Source: Sulfobacillus thermotolerans (GTDB lineage: Bacteria > Bacillota > Sulfobacillia > Sulfobacillales > Sulfobacillaceae). From it: a stretch of 64,000 nucleotides of DNA. The notes under the pieces are model-generated. The model did not search any database, was not told the origin of the DNA, and was given only the letters and a program-made list of their open reading frames with translations. The translations under genes and the position numbers were made by a program. The stretch covers positions 372,001 through 436,000 of the forward strand of contig CP019454.1 in the NCBI GenBank assembly GCA_002951815.1. Reading direction: 5' to 3'. Shown piece after piece: positions 25,270 to 37,864 of the stretch (the first letter of the stretch is position 1; every line of letters begins with the position of its first letter).

Positions 25270-26748
25270 ATGGACCAACAGCTGCGCATAACCGAATCCG
25301 GTTGGGTAATTGGCCCTGCGGTCAGGGGGATTCGTATGGATTCCCGCATGGTGGAGCCGGGCGATATTTTTGTTGCCGTCCCGGGGGCTTCCCAGGACGG
25401 CCATCAGTTCATTGCGCAAGCCGTGGCCCGTGGAGCTGTCGCGGTCGTAGGGGAAAAACATCTGGTGGACGTAACAGTTCCCTATATTCAGGTGAAATCA
25501 AGCCGCCAGGCGGCCGCTGATCTAGCGACGCAGTTTTATGGGCATCCTTCACAGCACCTTAAAGCCGTGGCCGTGACAGGGACCAATGGAAAGACCTCCG
25601 TCGTTTACTGGCTTAGCGCTTTGCTCAATGCTGCGGGCATTCGTACCGGGCTCATTTCTAGTGTCATTAATGATGTCGTTTGCAGTCAGGAGCCAGCCGC
25701 GTTAACGACGCCCGAAAGTCCAGATCTTCAGGCATATCTTGCTAAGATTGTCGAGTGTGGTGGAGATGCGGCAGTGGTTGAAGTCTCTTCCCATGGGATT
25801 GTGCAGCAGCGGGTACGCGGCACGCAATTTCAGATTGCCATCTTAACCAATATTACTCGGGAGCACTTAGATTTTCATGGCACCATGGAACGTTATGTAG
25901 ATGCTAAAGCCACGCTTTTTCGGATGCTGCCTGAAGATAGCTTGGGAGCGGTCTTGAACGCCGATGATGAGCATTTTTCAACCATTGCTGCACAAAGCAA
26001 AGCTGCCGTCACGAGCTACGGTATTGCACGTGGAGCCCTACGTGCTCGAATTGTGGAAGAGTCGCCGTGGTACACCGAAATCGAATTGCAGGGATTAGGG
26101 GTAGCATTTCAGACACGCCTGAATCATCCCGGTCGATATAACATTTACAATGTGCTAGCCGCTTCGGCCGCGGCAATTAAATTGGGAGTGTCGCAAGATA
26201 TACTGGCTCAAGAAATTCCGCGTTTGCCCCAAGTGCCTGGACGTATGCAAGTCACATCCCGTGCGGGGGCTCCTATGGCTATTGTTGACTACGCCCATAC
26301 CCCCGATGGCTTATACCAATCATTAGTGACAGTTAAGAAACTGACTACGGGGGCCGTGTGGTTGGTGTTTGGAGCGCGTGGGGGCCGAGACCGCGGGAAA
26401 CGGCCGGAGATGGGGCGAATTGCTGCTACGTATGCCGATCATGTCGTCGTAACAGCTGACAGCCCCAATTACGAAAATGCCCAAAACATCGCGAATGCCT
26501 TAGTGGAAGGTATTCGTGCCATTGATCCTGACAAGCTGGCGATTGTGGAGTTGGACCGGTCAGAAGCGATTCGTTACGCCATTGGTCATGCCAGCCCGGC
26601 TGATGTCGTGCTCATTACGGGGCGGGGGCCTGAAACCACTCAGCATTTTGGCGATAGGGATATCCGTTTAGTTGATGCTGAAGTGGTGGAAGCAGCACTC
26701 CAAGAGCGACAGCAACAGGAGGGCAACGATGTCTCAGGAGTTAGTTAG
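25270..26748 (+). CDS. MurE-like UDP-N-acetylmuramyl peptide ligase
   Basis: An ATP-dependent Mur ligase of 492 residues. It has the P-loop VTGTNGKTS (about residue 104), the UDP-MurNAc region ALTTPESPDLQAYL, VEVSSHGIVQQRV, ILTNITREHLDFHG with the carbamylated-Lys segment (VDAKATLFRML), VPGRMQ, VDYAHTPDGL, and VFGARGGRDRGKRPEMG. The third-amino-acid pocket motif DNPR, diagnostic for diaminopimelate, reads DSPN here (about residue 397), so the amino acid added is uncertain. Sited between two rRNA operons with a glycosyltransferase, it may be a paralogue. The 20-nt overlap with the next gene suggests co-translation. Confidence 0.85.
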   Translation: MDQQLRITESGWVIGPAVRGIRMDSRMVEPGDIFVAVPGASQDGHQFIAQAVARGAVAVVGEKHLVDVTVPYIQVKSSRQAAADLATQFYGHPSQHLKAVAVTGTNGKTSVVYWLSALLNAAGIRTGLISSVINDVVCSQEPAALTTPESPDLQAYLAKIVECGGDAAVVEVSSHGIVQQRVRGTQFQIAILTNITREHLDFHGTMERYVDAKATLFRMLPEDSLGAVLNADDEHFSTIAAQSKAAVTSYGIARGALRARIVEESPWYTEIELQGLGVAFQTRLNHPGRYNIYNVLAASAAAIKLGVSQDILAQEIPRLPQVPGRMQVTSRAGAPMAIVDYAHTPDGLYQSLVTVKKLTTGAVWLVFGARGGRDRGKRPEMGRIAATYADHVVVTADSPNYENAQNIANALVEGIRAIDPDKLAIVELDRSEAIRYAIGHASPADVVLITGRGPETTQHFGDRDIRLVDAEVVEAALQERQQQEGNDVSGVS

Positions 26749-27616
26749 TGTTATCGTTCCAGCCTACAATGCAGAGAAGACAATTAGCGATGCCTTGAAT
26801 TCGGTATTTAACCAAACTTACCGATCTCTTGAAGTTATTGTGGTCGATGATGGTTCGACCGATGCTACACCGCAGGTAGTCCAGGAGCAATTTCCTCGTG
26901 CGATTTTTAAGCGAATAACGAATCAAGGGCCGTCGTTTGCTCGCAATCAAGGCATCGCGCTAGCGTCAGGGGAGTGGATAGCATTTCTCGATGCCGATGA
27001 CATGTGGCATCCGGAGAAAATTGCCCAACAGCTGGACGTTGCCAGTACGGACATACATATTGGACTGGTGGCCACAGATTGGATAAGGGCGGCAAGTTTT
27101 GAGCCGATTCCCCCAGCGCTACCCGTGTCCGAGATTACATATGAAGAATTATTGATATTGAATCGCTTTCAAACTTCAACGGTGTTGGTCAAACGGGAAA
27201 TTGTTGAGGATTTGCAGGGATTTGATAGGGCGGTTGATGGAGCGGAAGACTGGGATTTTTGGCTGCGGGTGGCGCAAGTGGCCCGCTTAGTGAAGATTGA
27301 CTGGCCACTAGTCATGTATCGTGATGTGCCGACCGGCTATAGCAAAAATGTCTGGCGCGTGTATGAAACGATGTTGCCTATGTTAGAGAAACACCGAAAT
27401 TCTCGGGAGATTGGACGGCGTGACTTTGCGATTATTGAAACATGGCATTATCTACGATTTGGGGTGGCCTTCGCCTTGATGAAGCAATATGACCGAGCGT
27501 ATGCAGCCGTGAAACCCGCGTTGTCCCTTAAAAGGTTTTGGTATACAATGCCTGCGGCAACTCGGTATTTGGTGCCTTTTTTGTGGACAAGATATCGACG
27601 CAGACGTCCGTCTTAG
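26729..27616 (+). CDS. family 2 glycosyltransferase
   Basis: A 295-residue GT-A enzyme. SVIVPAYNAEKTISDALNSV starts the fold, followed by VVDDGSTDAT (nucleotide binding), ARNQGIALASGEWIAFLDADDMWHPEK with the DxD-type metal motif, and a catalytic GAEDWDFWLRV segment. ATG 26729 is chosen for the CAGGAGGGC 5 nt upstream; it lies within the end of the MurE-like gene. Coupling to that ligase suggests a cell-envelope glycan role, which is inference. Confidence 0.88.
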   Translation: MSQELVSVIVPAYNAEKTISDALNSVFNQTYRSLEVIVVDDGSTDATPQVVQEQFPRAIFKRITNQGPSFARNQGIALASGEWIAFLDADDMWHPEKIAQQLDVASTDIHIGLVATDWIRAASFEPIPPALPVSEITYEELLILNRFQTSTVLVKREIVEDLQGFDRAVDGAEDWDFWLRVAQVARLVKIDWPLVMYRDVPTGYSKNVWRVYETMLPMLEKHRNSREIGRRDFAIIETWHYLRFGVAFALMKQYDRAYAAVKPALSLKRFWYTMPAATRYLVPFLWTRYRRRRPS

Positions 27617-27655
27617 CACTTTGGATGACTTTTTAAGCGAGATTTAAAAAAAGGC

Positions 27656-27802
27656 TTGCATTGGCGCGAGTCCGGTGTTATTATATCAAAGCTGTCCGCG
27701 AGGACAGTGAGCCCCCCGCTTTAGCGGGCGGCGTCGGTCCTTGAAAACTATATCGTCATGAACGCGTCAAGGGAAACAGAAACAGTCAGCAAGACAATGA
27801 GT
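27656..27802 (+). promoter_or_regulatory. rrn operon 3 promoter and leader
   Basis: Same TTGCAT (27656-27661), 17-nt spacer and TGTTATTAT as operon 1; homology to operon 1 starts just upstream, in a TTTAAAAAAA tract. The pre-16S stem arm is 27733-27760. Confidence 0.85.
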
Positions 27803-32280
<4,478 letters not shown>

Positions 32281-32321
32281 TCTCCTGTGAAGTTGTTAGG
32301 GCCCGAGATGGTCCGACGCCT

Positions 32322-32440
32322 TTGTCGGTGCCTCAGAGGAAGTGTGTTGACCCGTTCCCATGCCGCACACGGTCGTCCCCCACTCCCTCGCTGGTGGTAC
32401 TGGATCCGCAGGGATCTGGGAGGCCCAGTCGTGCCGACAA
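32322..32440 (+). rRNA. rrf: 5S ribosomal RNA, operon 3
   Basis: Same 119-nt gene as in operons 1 and 2. Confidence 0.93.
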
Positions 32441-32450
32441 GTTTTTTACT

Positions 32451-32486
32451 AAATCCCTCTTTTTCAAAGAAAAGAGGGATTTTTCT
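32451..32486 (+). terminator. terminator of rrn operon 3
   Basis: AAATCCCTCTTTT pairs with AAAAGAGGGATTT around a short loop, followed by T residues. Confidence 0.88.
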
Positions 32487-32532
32487 TTGGGCCGACTCCG
32501 TTGGCTGTAGACGGAGGCTTTGCTCATCCCTA

Positions 32533-32541
32533 TGTTACAAT
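32533..32541 (+). promoter_or_regulatory. extended -10 promoter of the MBL-fold gene
   Basis: TGTTACAAT (TG, one base, TACAAT) lies 28 nt before the ATG. No clear -35 is seen. Confidence 0.4.
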
Positions 32542-32568
32542 GCTATCGACAGGGAAGGGGAAAGCAAC

Positions 32569-33864
32569 ATGGCCAAAGTGAGCTTTTGGGGTGGTGTGGG
32601 AACAACAGGGTCGAGTAAAGTGATGGTCGAAGAAGACGGGTGGCGGGTTCTTTGTGATTTAGGCTGGGATCGTCCACGCTCTGATTTGTATCATCACCCT
32701 GTCGATCCCAGACCAGGCCGTGAATTAGCTGACCGTTTGAGGGCGGGCGATGCGCCGTGGATTCCGCATTTATTTCGTGAGGAGGCGGTTGTGGGAACGG
32801 GACTGGCCGGCGGCAGTGATGGGCGCACGGTTCTCTTTATTACGCATGCTCACGTCGATCACATTGGCCTCATAGGCTGGGTGGATCCCGTCGTTCCGAT
32901 TTATGCGGCCAAGGAAACGATTGCGATTCGCGACGCGTTAAATGCCGTTGGGCGCGCGGCGCAAGCGGATCCGACATTTGAATTAATCTTTGCGGAAAAA
33001 GTGATGTTGGAAGGCGAACGGCCTTACATGCTTCCCATGGAAGCGGGACGGCCTCTGTCTTTTGGCCCTTTCACGGTGACGCGTTACCCCGTTGATCATG
33101 ATGTCCCAGGGGCTTCAGGATACATCGTAGAAAGCCGTGGAAGGCGGGTGGCCTATACAGGGGATATTCGCTTGCATGGTCGTCATACCGATTGGGTTAA
33201 AGAATTCTGTCACCAAGCCCGTGGCGCCGAGGTCTTGGCCATTGAAGGGACCACACTGGGAGCGAAATCAGCCGAAACAGAAGACCCTGTGACAGAGGCA
33301 CACGTCGACTATGTCTTTGGCCAGATTTTGCACAACACGCGCGGGTTGGCGTTGATGACTCTTAGACCCCGAAACATCGAGAGAATTGAAGCATTTGACC
33401 GCATTGCACGGTCTTATGATCGCACGATCTTATGGTCCAAGGAATTTGCGGTGTTTCTTAAGGCCTATGGCATCGATGCCCACATGGTGACTTATTCGGC
33501 TGGCCAATTGGAAAACATCAAGGCGTCACCCAATCGGTACATTCTTCAAATGTGGCCCAAAGATATTCCTTGGATGATGGATTTGTCATTAGGGCCAGAC
33601 AGTGTTTTTATTCATGCCGACGGGGAGCCCCGCCTTTCGTCTCCTGCCGGCCGCTCGTTACAGCGTTGGTTGGCCCAGTACCATGTCCCTTTACGGACGA
33701 TTGGTTCACGTGGACATGGCAGTCCTAAAGCCATCCATCAGATTGTGGAATGGATCAAGCCCCAGGTGGTCTATCCGATTCACACTCATGCTCCGGAGTT
33801 GTTGGAGCCTAGCCCCCCGACGATTCGGATCGTGCCCGAATATGGTCGACGCTATGACGTGTAA
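32569..33864 (+). CDS. metallo-beta-lactamase-fold hydrolase, RNase J-like
   Basis: A 431-residue protein with the zinc motif THAHVDHIG (HxHxDH), followed by PVDHDVPGASGYIV, VAYTGDIRLHG and a C-terminal SRGHGSPKAIHQIV ... IHTHAPEL. The order of MBL, beta-CASP-like and final His motifs resembles RNase J/CPSF nucleases, but it is shorter (RNase J is about 555) and lacks an obvious C-terminal domain. RNA processing is possible but not shown. The ATG 32569 has GGAAGGGGAAAG upstream. Open reading from within 5S should not be counted as coding. Confidence 0.78.
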   Translation: MAKVSFWGGVGTTGSSKVMVEEDGWRVLCDLGWDRPRSDLYHHPVDPRPGRELADRLRAGDAPWIPHLFREEAVVGTGLAGGSDGRTVLFITHAHVDHIGLIGWVDPVVPIYAAKETIAIRDALNAVGRAAQADPTFELIFAEKVMLEGERPYMLPMEAGRPLSFGPFTVTRYPVDHDVPGASGYIVESRGRRVAYTGDIRLHGRHTDWVKEFCHQARGAEVLAIEGTTLGAKSAETEDPVTEAHVDYVFGQILHNTRGLALMTLRPRNIERIEAFDRIARSYDRTILWSKEFAVFLKAYGIDAHMVTYSAGQLENIKASPNRYILQMWPKDIPWMMDLSLGPDSVFIHADGEPRLSSPAGRSLQRWLAQYHVPLRTIGSRGHGSPKAIHQIVEWIKPQVVYPIHTHAPELLEPSPPTIRIVPEYGRRYDV

Positions 33865-33899
33865 ACAGCCCGGCAGCGGTAGGTGGCTGCCGGGCTGTT
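33864..33899. terminator. bidirectional hairpin between convergent genes
   Basis: AACAGCCCGGCAGC pairs perfectly with GCTGCCGGGCTGTT (14 bp) between the MBL-fold gene and the small membrane protein gene. T tracts are short on both sides. Confidence 0.75.
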
Positions 33900-33908
33900 A
33901 TGAGATAC

Positions 33909-34118
33909 TTAATGCGTGAGCTCGAAGGCGTTGATGACGACGACGACCACCATGAAGAGGACATAAACCCGAAGTCCCCAAATGATAACCTTCAGAGTGG
34001 GGGACAACGGCAGGCGGCCCAGTTTCTCCACTTTCTCACGCGCGGATTCGTGATCCGCGAGCAATTCTTCGACCGATAGGTCAGGCACTTGTTGGGTGTC
34101 AAGCGTAAGGGAATTCAT
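33909..34118 (-). CDS. small single-pass membrane protein (69 aa) downstream of NRAMP-like gene
   Basis: The ATG at 34118 has an ideal AAGGAGG 8 nt upstream. The N-terminal two thirds are acidic and helical (VPDLSVEELLADHESAREKV); residues 44-64 form one transmembrane helix (VIIWGLRVYVLFMVVVVVI). I do not recognise the family. It follows the NRAMP-like gene by 56 nt on the same strand and has a better ribosome-binding site. A small modulator or subunit of the transporter is a reasonable inference, as with other miniproteins of metal transport, but unproven. Confidence 0.7.
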   Translation of the reverse strand: MNSLTLDTQQVPDLSVEELLADHESAREKVEKLGRLPLSPTLKVIIWGLRVYVLFMVVVVVINAFELTH

Positions 34119-34174
34119 CGATAAGACCTCCTTAATTTGGTATTGGCAGGCGGGCGTTGGATAGTCCAGAGTGT

Positions 34175-35509
34175 TCAAAACAGACGGGGAAAGATAACGG
34201 AGATGGCATAAATGATGCCAGCTATCGTGACAAAGATGCCAACGGTGAGTCCCATGGCATTGAGCCACCATGTGCTCCGGTGGGGGCCCATGATTTCGCG
34301 GTCATTGGCGAGAATGAGAAGAAAACCAATGGCCGGCGGCATCGTTAGCACAGCAATGACATTGACCATGATAACGACCATTTCCAAGGGGAAGCCAGGT
34401 AACAAAACCAAAGCGCCGGCGACGGCTGCGATGCCAATGAGGATGAGATAAAACCCTTTGGCCTCGTGAAAGGACCGGTTAAGGCTGTGAGCCGTGCGGG
34501 TCACTTCGCCAAAGGCATAGGCGGAAGATGTGGAAATTACCGTAGCGGCTACCAGTCCTGCTTCCAACACGCCGAGGGCAAATAGTGCTCCTCCAATGCG
34601 ACCAACATAGGGGACAAGCGCTTGGGCAAATTGTGCAGTGCCAAACTGGCTTGCATTCATGTGATGTACATAGAGGGGCGCTGTGGCTATGATGCAGCCC
34701 AGCGCCGCAATAGCCGCAAGGGCAGCTCCTAAGGTGGTATCGATGCGGCCGTGGCGTATGTCCCGTACGGTGAGGCCTTTGTCGCTGACGGCGCCTTGTT
34801 GAAAGAAGAGCATCCAGGGGGTGATGGTGGCACCGATGTCGGAAAGCAATAAAATCAGCATATTGACATTAAACCCACCGGCTAGGGGTTGCCAAGACCA
34901 AAGAGCGTGAACCACAGAACCCCAGTGAGGATGGGTCATGATAGCGACTGGAACAAAGACGAGATTGCACAGGGCCAAAGCCAAAACAAGACGTTCCCAT
35001 GCCCAATAGCGACGCACGACAACCGCAATGCTAACGATAACGACGCCGCCGCCTACGGCGGCCCATGCGGGAATCCCAAAATAGCCAGCCCCAGCGACCA
35101 CACCAACAAATTCTGTGACCAAGGTCAAAAAATTGGTAAATAACAGGTCAATCATGGCAAAATTTCCCCAAAATCGGCCAAAACGTCGATAAATCAAATC
35201 GGCGTGCCCCGTTTGGGAAGCCGCGCCCAAGCGGACCGTGATTTCCTGGGCGACCAACGCCATCACAAACGTGAGAACAACGAAGGGGAGAAAGAAGCCT
35301 ATGCCGAATTGAGAGCCTGTGGCTGCATAAGATAGCATGCTAGGGGCATCATTTTCACCGAGCATCACCAAAAGACCGGGACCAATCAAGAGCCACAGAA
35401 GCTTGGCAGGGCGGCGAGTCAGGCGGGCGGTCTCTACCTGGCGCCGGTCGGCAGCACGGTGCAAGTGCTCTTGCGTTAATGGGGTCTTTGGGGGAGTCTG
35501 GGGGGTCAT
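34175..35509 (-). CDS. NRAMP-like divalent metal transporter with variant metal-site motifs
   Basis: A 444-residue membrane protein with about 11 helices and the overall NRAMP pattern (GPGLLVM in helix 1, IGATITPWMLFFQQ in helix 6). In classical NRAMP the metal is held by DPGN in helix 1 and MPHN in helix 6; here the corresponding segments read GENDAPSM and TPWM. The family therefore fits, but the metal may not be Mn/Fe; Mg-type NRAMP-related transporters also vary at these sites. The start has GAGGTGA 7 nt upstream. A 69-residue membrane protein follows on the same strand. Confidence 0.8.
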   Translation of the reverse strand: MTPQTPPKTPLTQEHLHRAADRRQVETARLTRRPAKLLWLLIGPGLLVMLGENDAPSMLSYAATGSQFGIGFFLPFVVLTFVMALVAQEITVRLGAASQTGHADLIYRRFGRFWGNFAMIDLLFTNFLTLVTEFVGVVAGAGYFGIPAWAAVGGGVVIVSIAVVVRRYWAWERLVLALALCNLVFVPVAIMTHPHWGSVVHALWSWQPLAGGFNVNMLILLLSDIGATITPWMLFFQQGAVSDKGLTVRDIRHGRIDTTLGAALAAIAALGCIIATAPLYVHHMNASQFGTAQFAQALVPYVGRIGGALFALGVLEAGLVAATVISTSSAYAFGEVTRTAHSLNRSFHEAKGFYLILIGIAAVAGALVLLPGFPLEMVVIMVNVIAVLTMPPAIGFLLILANDREIMGPHRSTWWLNAMGLTVGIFVTIAGIIYAISVIFPRLF

Positions 35510-35629
35510 GCGTGCATCACCTCAAGTTTCTTAGTAGTAGTTTTCTTTGTTAGCCTCAGGCAATAACACACTATGGTGGGACAAAAGCAGAGGTGAAAGT
35601 GATTCCTGATTTTCTTGATCTGTGCAGTG

Positions 35630-35657
35630 TTGGCAAAAATTTGGGGTATGGTATTAT
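35630..35657 (+). promoter_or_regulatory. promoter of the ctsR operon
   Basis: TTGGCA (35630-35635), 16 nt, then TATTAT (35652-35657) with TG one base upstream. Confidence 0.55.
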
Positions 35658-35715
35658 GTGGGTGCATCCTCCATGGCTTGACAGAAGTGGTATACTACAA
35701 ATGAAAAACAACAAA

Positions 35716-35731
35716 AGTCAAAGTCAGCAAA
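35716..35731 (+). promoter_or_regulatory. possible degenerate CtsR operator
   Basis: AGTCAAA-GTC-AGCAAAG resembles the tandem heptad GTCAAA-NAN-GGTCAAA bound by CtsR; the second half is imperfect. Located just before the ctsR ribosome-binding site, where autorepression would be expected. Confidence 0.35.
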
Positions 35732-35743
35732 GAGGGGAGCGTC

Positions 35744-36208
35744 ATGGCGAGTCTTAGCGATGAAATAGAAGAATACTTAAGACGCTTGCTATCGCAATCT
35801 GAAGCGGGTGTGATTGAGATTCAGCGTGCCGATATCGCCGAACGTTTCGACTGCGTTCCGTCCCAGATTACCTACGTGCTGATGACGCGTTTTACACCAG
35901 AGCGTGGATATTTGGTGGAAGGACGCCGTGGAGGCGGGGGCGGCATCAAGGTGTTGCAGCTCATTGAAGGCTTTGAAGATGTGATGCTTGCAGTCCAAGG
36001 CTTAGAAAGCATTGATCAAAATCGTGCGGTGAGTGTGGTGGAAAGGCTTTTCGAAAGCGGGCATATTACCGAACGGGAACGCGCTATGTTGCTTGCGGTG
36101 GTGCGTCGCGACGTCTTGGGAGTAGGATTGCCAGAACGTGACCGCTTACGGGCTAGGTTATTGCAGGCAATGCTGACAACTCTCTTGCGGCCTAAAGGGG
36201 CGACTTAA
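35744..36208 (+). CDS. ctsR: transcriptional repressor CtsR
   Basis: It represses heat-shock clp genes and is released by heat and McsB. The 154-residue protein has the N-terminal winged helix (VEIQRADIAERFDCVPSQITYVL-like, about 22-45), the thermosensing glycine-rich wing (EGRRGGGGGI) and the C-terminal dimer domain (RDVLGVGLPERDRLRARLLQAML). It is the first gene of ctsR-mcsA-mcsB-clpC; mcsA starts 2 nt later. Confidence 0.95.
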   Translation: MASLSDEIEEYLRRLLSQSEAGVIEIQRADIAERFDCVPSQITYVLMTRFTPERGYLVEGRRGGGGGIKVLQLIEGFEDVMLAVQGLESIDQNRAVSVVERLFESGHITERERAMLLAVVRRDVLGVGLPERDRLRARLLQAMLTTLLRPKGAT

Positions 36209-36210
36209 CG

Positions 36211-36786
36211 ATGGAAAATACTCATGAAGCGCGTGGTGATCGCGCGCAGCTGTGTCAGCGCTGTGAAACGCGGCCAGCCTCTGTGCATATGACGACGGTG
36301 GTTAATGGCGAAAAGTTTGACCGGTATTTGTGCGAAGAGTGCGCGCGACAAGAAGGGGCCTATCATTTTATGCTAGCACCCCAATTTACGATTCAACATG
36401 TATTAGGGGGATTAATTGGCCTAAATCCCTCGGGACAGCGGGCTGCACCTATTCCCGACAAACAATGTCCCACGTGTGGCTATTCCTATCAACAATTTGC
36501 GGAGACCGGACGGCTAGGATGTGACCGCTGCTATCAAGCTTTTGGGAACGAGTTAGAGCCGTTGGTCAAACGGTTGCATGGAAGTGTGGAGCATCACGGC
36601 AAAGTGCCGCGCCGAAGTGGGCAAGATATTTTGCATCAACGCACGCTTGAGGATTTACGCGCGAAAATGCGAGAAGCCATTGCGCAAGAAGCCTTTGAGG
36701 ATGCAGCACGGTTTCGTGATCAAATTCGCACGCTTGAAGAACAGCATGTCGAGTCACAAGGGAGCCAAGACCATGGAACCGTTTAG
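36211..36786 (+). CDS. mcsA: McsA, zinc-binding activator of McsB
   Basis: The 191-residue protein carries four CxxC pairs (CQRC, CEEC, CPTC, CDRC) that bind zinc and sense stress. A C-terminal UVR domain (DLRAKMREAIAQEAFEDAAR) mediates protein contacts. McsA activates the arginine kinase McsB. The gene overlaps mcsB by 14 nt. Confidence 0.94.
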   Translation: MENTHEARGDRAQLCQRCETRPASVHMTTVVNGEKFDRYLCEECARQEGAYHFMLAPQFTIQHVLGGLIGLNPSGQRAAPIPDKQCPTCGYSYQQFAETGRLGCDRCYQAFGNELEPLVKRLHGSVEHHGKVPRRSGQDILHQRTLEDLRAKMREAIAQEAFEDAARFRDQIRTLEEQHVESQGSQDHGTV

Positions 36787-37819
36787 TGCGTGGATGCAGG
36801 CCCAAGGACCCGATGCGGACATTGTCTTATCCAGTCGCATTCGGTTGGCGCGGAATCTGAAGGATACGCGCTTCCCCAATCATATGACCGCTGATGGTGC
36901 GCAGACAATGTTGGCCCGGGTGGAGCAAGCTATTTTAGGCGTGCAAGGGGGATGGGCGCTACATTTTCAAAAACTTGCGGATTTATCACCGGTTAACCGC
37001 CAGGTCTTGATGGAAAAGCACCTCATGAGCCCGGCCATGATGGAAGATCCCATTGCATTTCGAGCCGTTGCCATCGACGAGCGAGAAAGCATTAGTATTA
37101 TGGTGAATGAGGAAGACCATCTCCGCTTGCAAGTGCTGTTGTCCGGCTTGCAGCTCTCAGAGGCATGGTCAGTGGCTGACCGGTTGGACGATACGCTGGA
37201 AGCTACGCTAGACTATGCGTTTGACGCCCGTCTGGGATATTTAACGGCTTGTCCAACCAATATTGGGACGGCCATGAGGGCTTCTGTTATGGTGCATCTG
37301 CCCGCCTTAGTTTTGACACGCCAGGCGTCTCAAGTCTTTACCACCTTAGCTCAAATTGGGATGGTTGTTAGGGGACTATATGGTGAGGGCTCGGATGCGG
37401 TCGGCAATATTTTTCAGATTTCCAACCAAGTGTCCCTCGGGCTGAGTGAGGAAGAATTCATTCATAATCTCGCAACGGTGACCCAGCAAATTGTCGGGCG
37501 CGAGCGCCATGCCAGGGAATATCTACAACATAACGCGGAGTTGATGCTTGCCGATCGTGTGGAGAGGGCATGGGGTCTTATGAGTCACGCCCGCATTATG
37601 ACGTCAGAAGAGGCATTGCGTCTGCTTTCGGAAGTGAAACTGGGCCAAGATTTGAAGTTATTACCGGCAACGAAAAGTACGTTCGCGCAACTCACACTCG
37701 TCACGCGTCCGGGATTTTTGCAATCGCAGAGCGGCCGGGAATTAAGTGCAAGCGAACGGGATCAAATGCGGGCAACCCTGTTACGCAAACGGCTGCAAGA
37801 TGAGGCCCAGTCAGCCTAA
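36773..37819 (+). CDS. mcsB: protein arginine kinase McsB
   Basis: It phosphorylates arginines of damaged proteins, marking them for ClpC-ClpP, and inactivates CtsR. The 348-residue protein has the phosphagen-kinase fold: DIVLSSRIRLARNL near the N-terminus (nucleotide-binding Arg cluster), the catalytic NEEDHLRLQ loop, LTACPTNIGTAMRASV and the C-terminal RPGFLQ region. ATG 36773 is preferred over upstream in-frame codons because AAGGGAG precedes it and it matches the family start. It overlaps mcsA by 14 nt. Confidence 0.95.
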   Translation: MEPFSAWMQAQGPDADIVLSSRIRLARNLKDTRFPNHMTADGAQTMLARVEQAILGVQGGWALHFQKLADLSPVNRQVLMEKHLMSPAMMEDPIAFRAVAIDERESISIMVNEEDHLRLQVLLSGLQLSEAWSVADRLDDTLEATLDYAFDARLGYLTACPTNIGTAMRASVMVHLPALVLTRQASQVFTTLAQIGMVVRGLYGEGSDAVGNIFQISNQVSLGLSEEEFIHNLATVTQQIVGRERHAREYLQHNAELMLADRVERAWGLMSHARIMTSEEALRLLSEVKLGQDLKLLPATKSTFAQLTLVTRPGFLQSQSGRELSASERDQMRATLLRKRLQDEAQSA

Positions 37820-37864
37820 AGGAATAGGTATCAGGGGATGCTTTAGAAGGGAAGGGGAATAGCG

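Noticed and set aside
35678-35696. TTGACA followed by TATACT as a ctsR promoter
   Set aside because: The spacer is only 7 nt; TTGGCA-16-TATTAT just upstream fits better.
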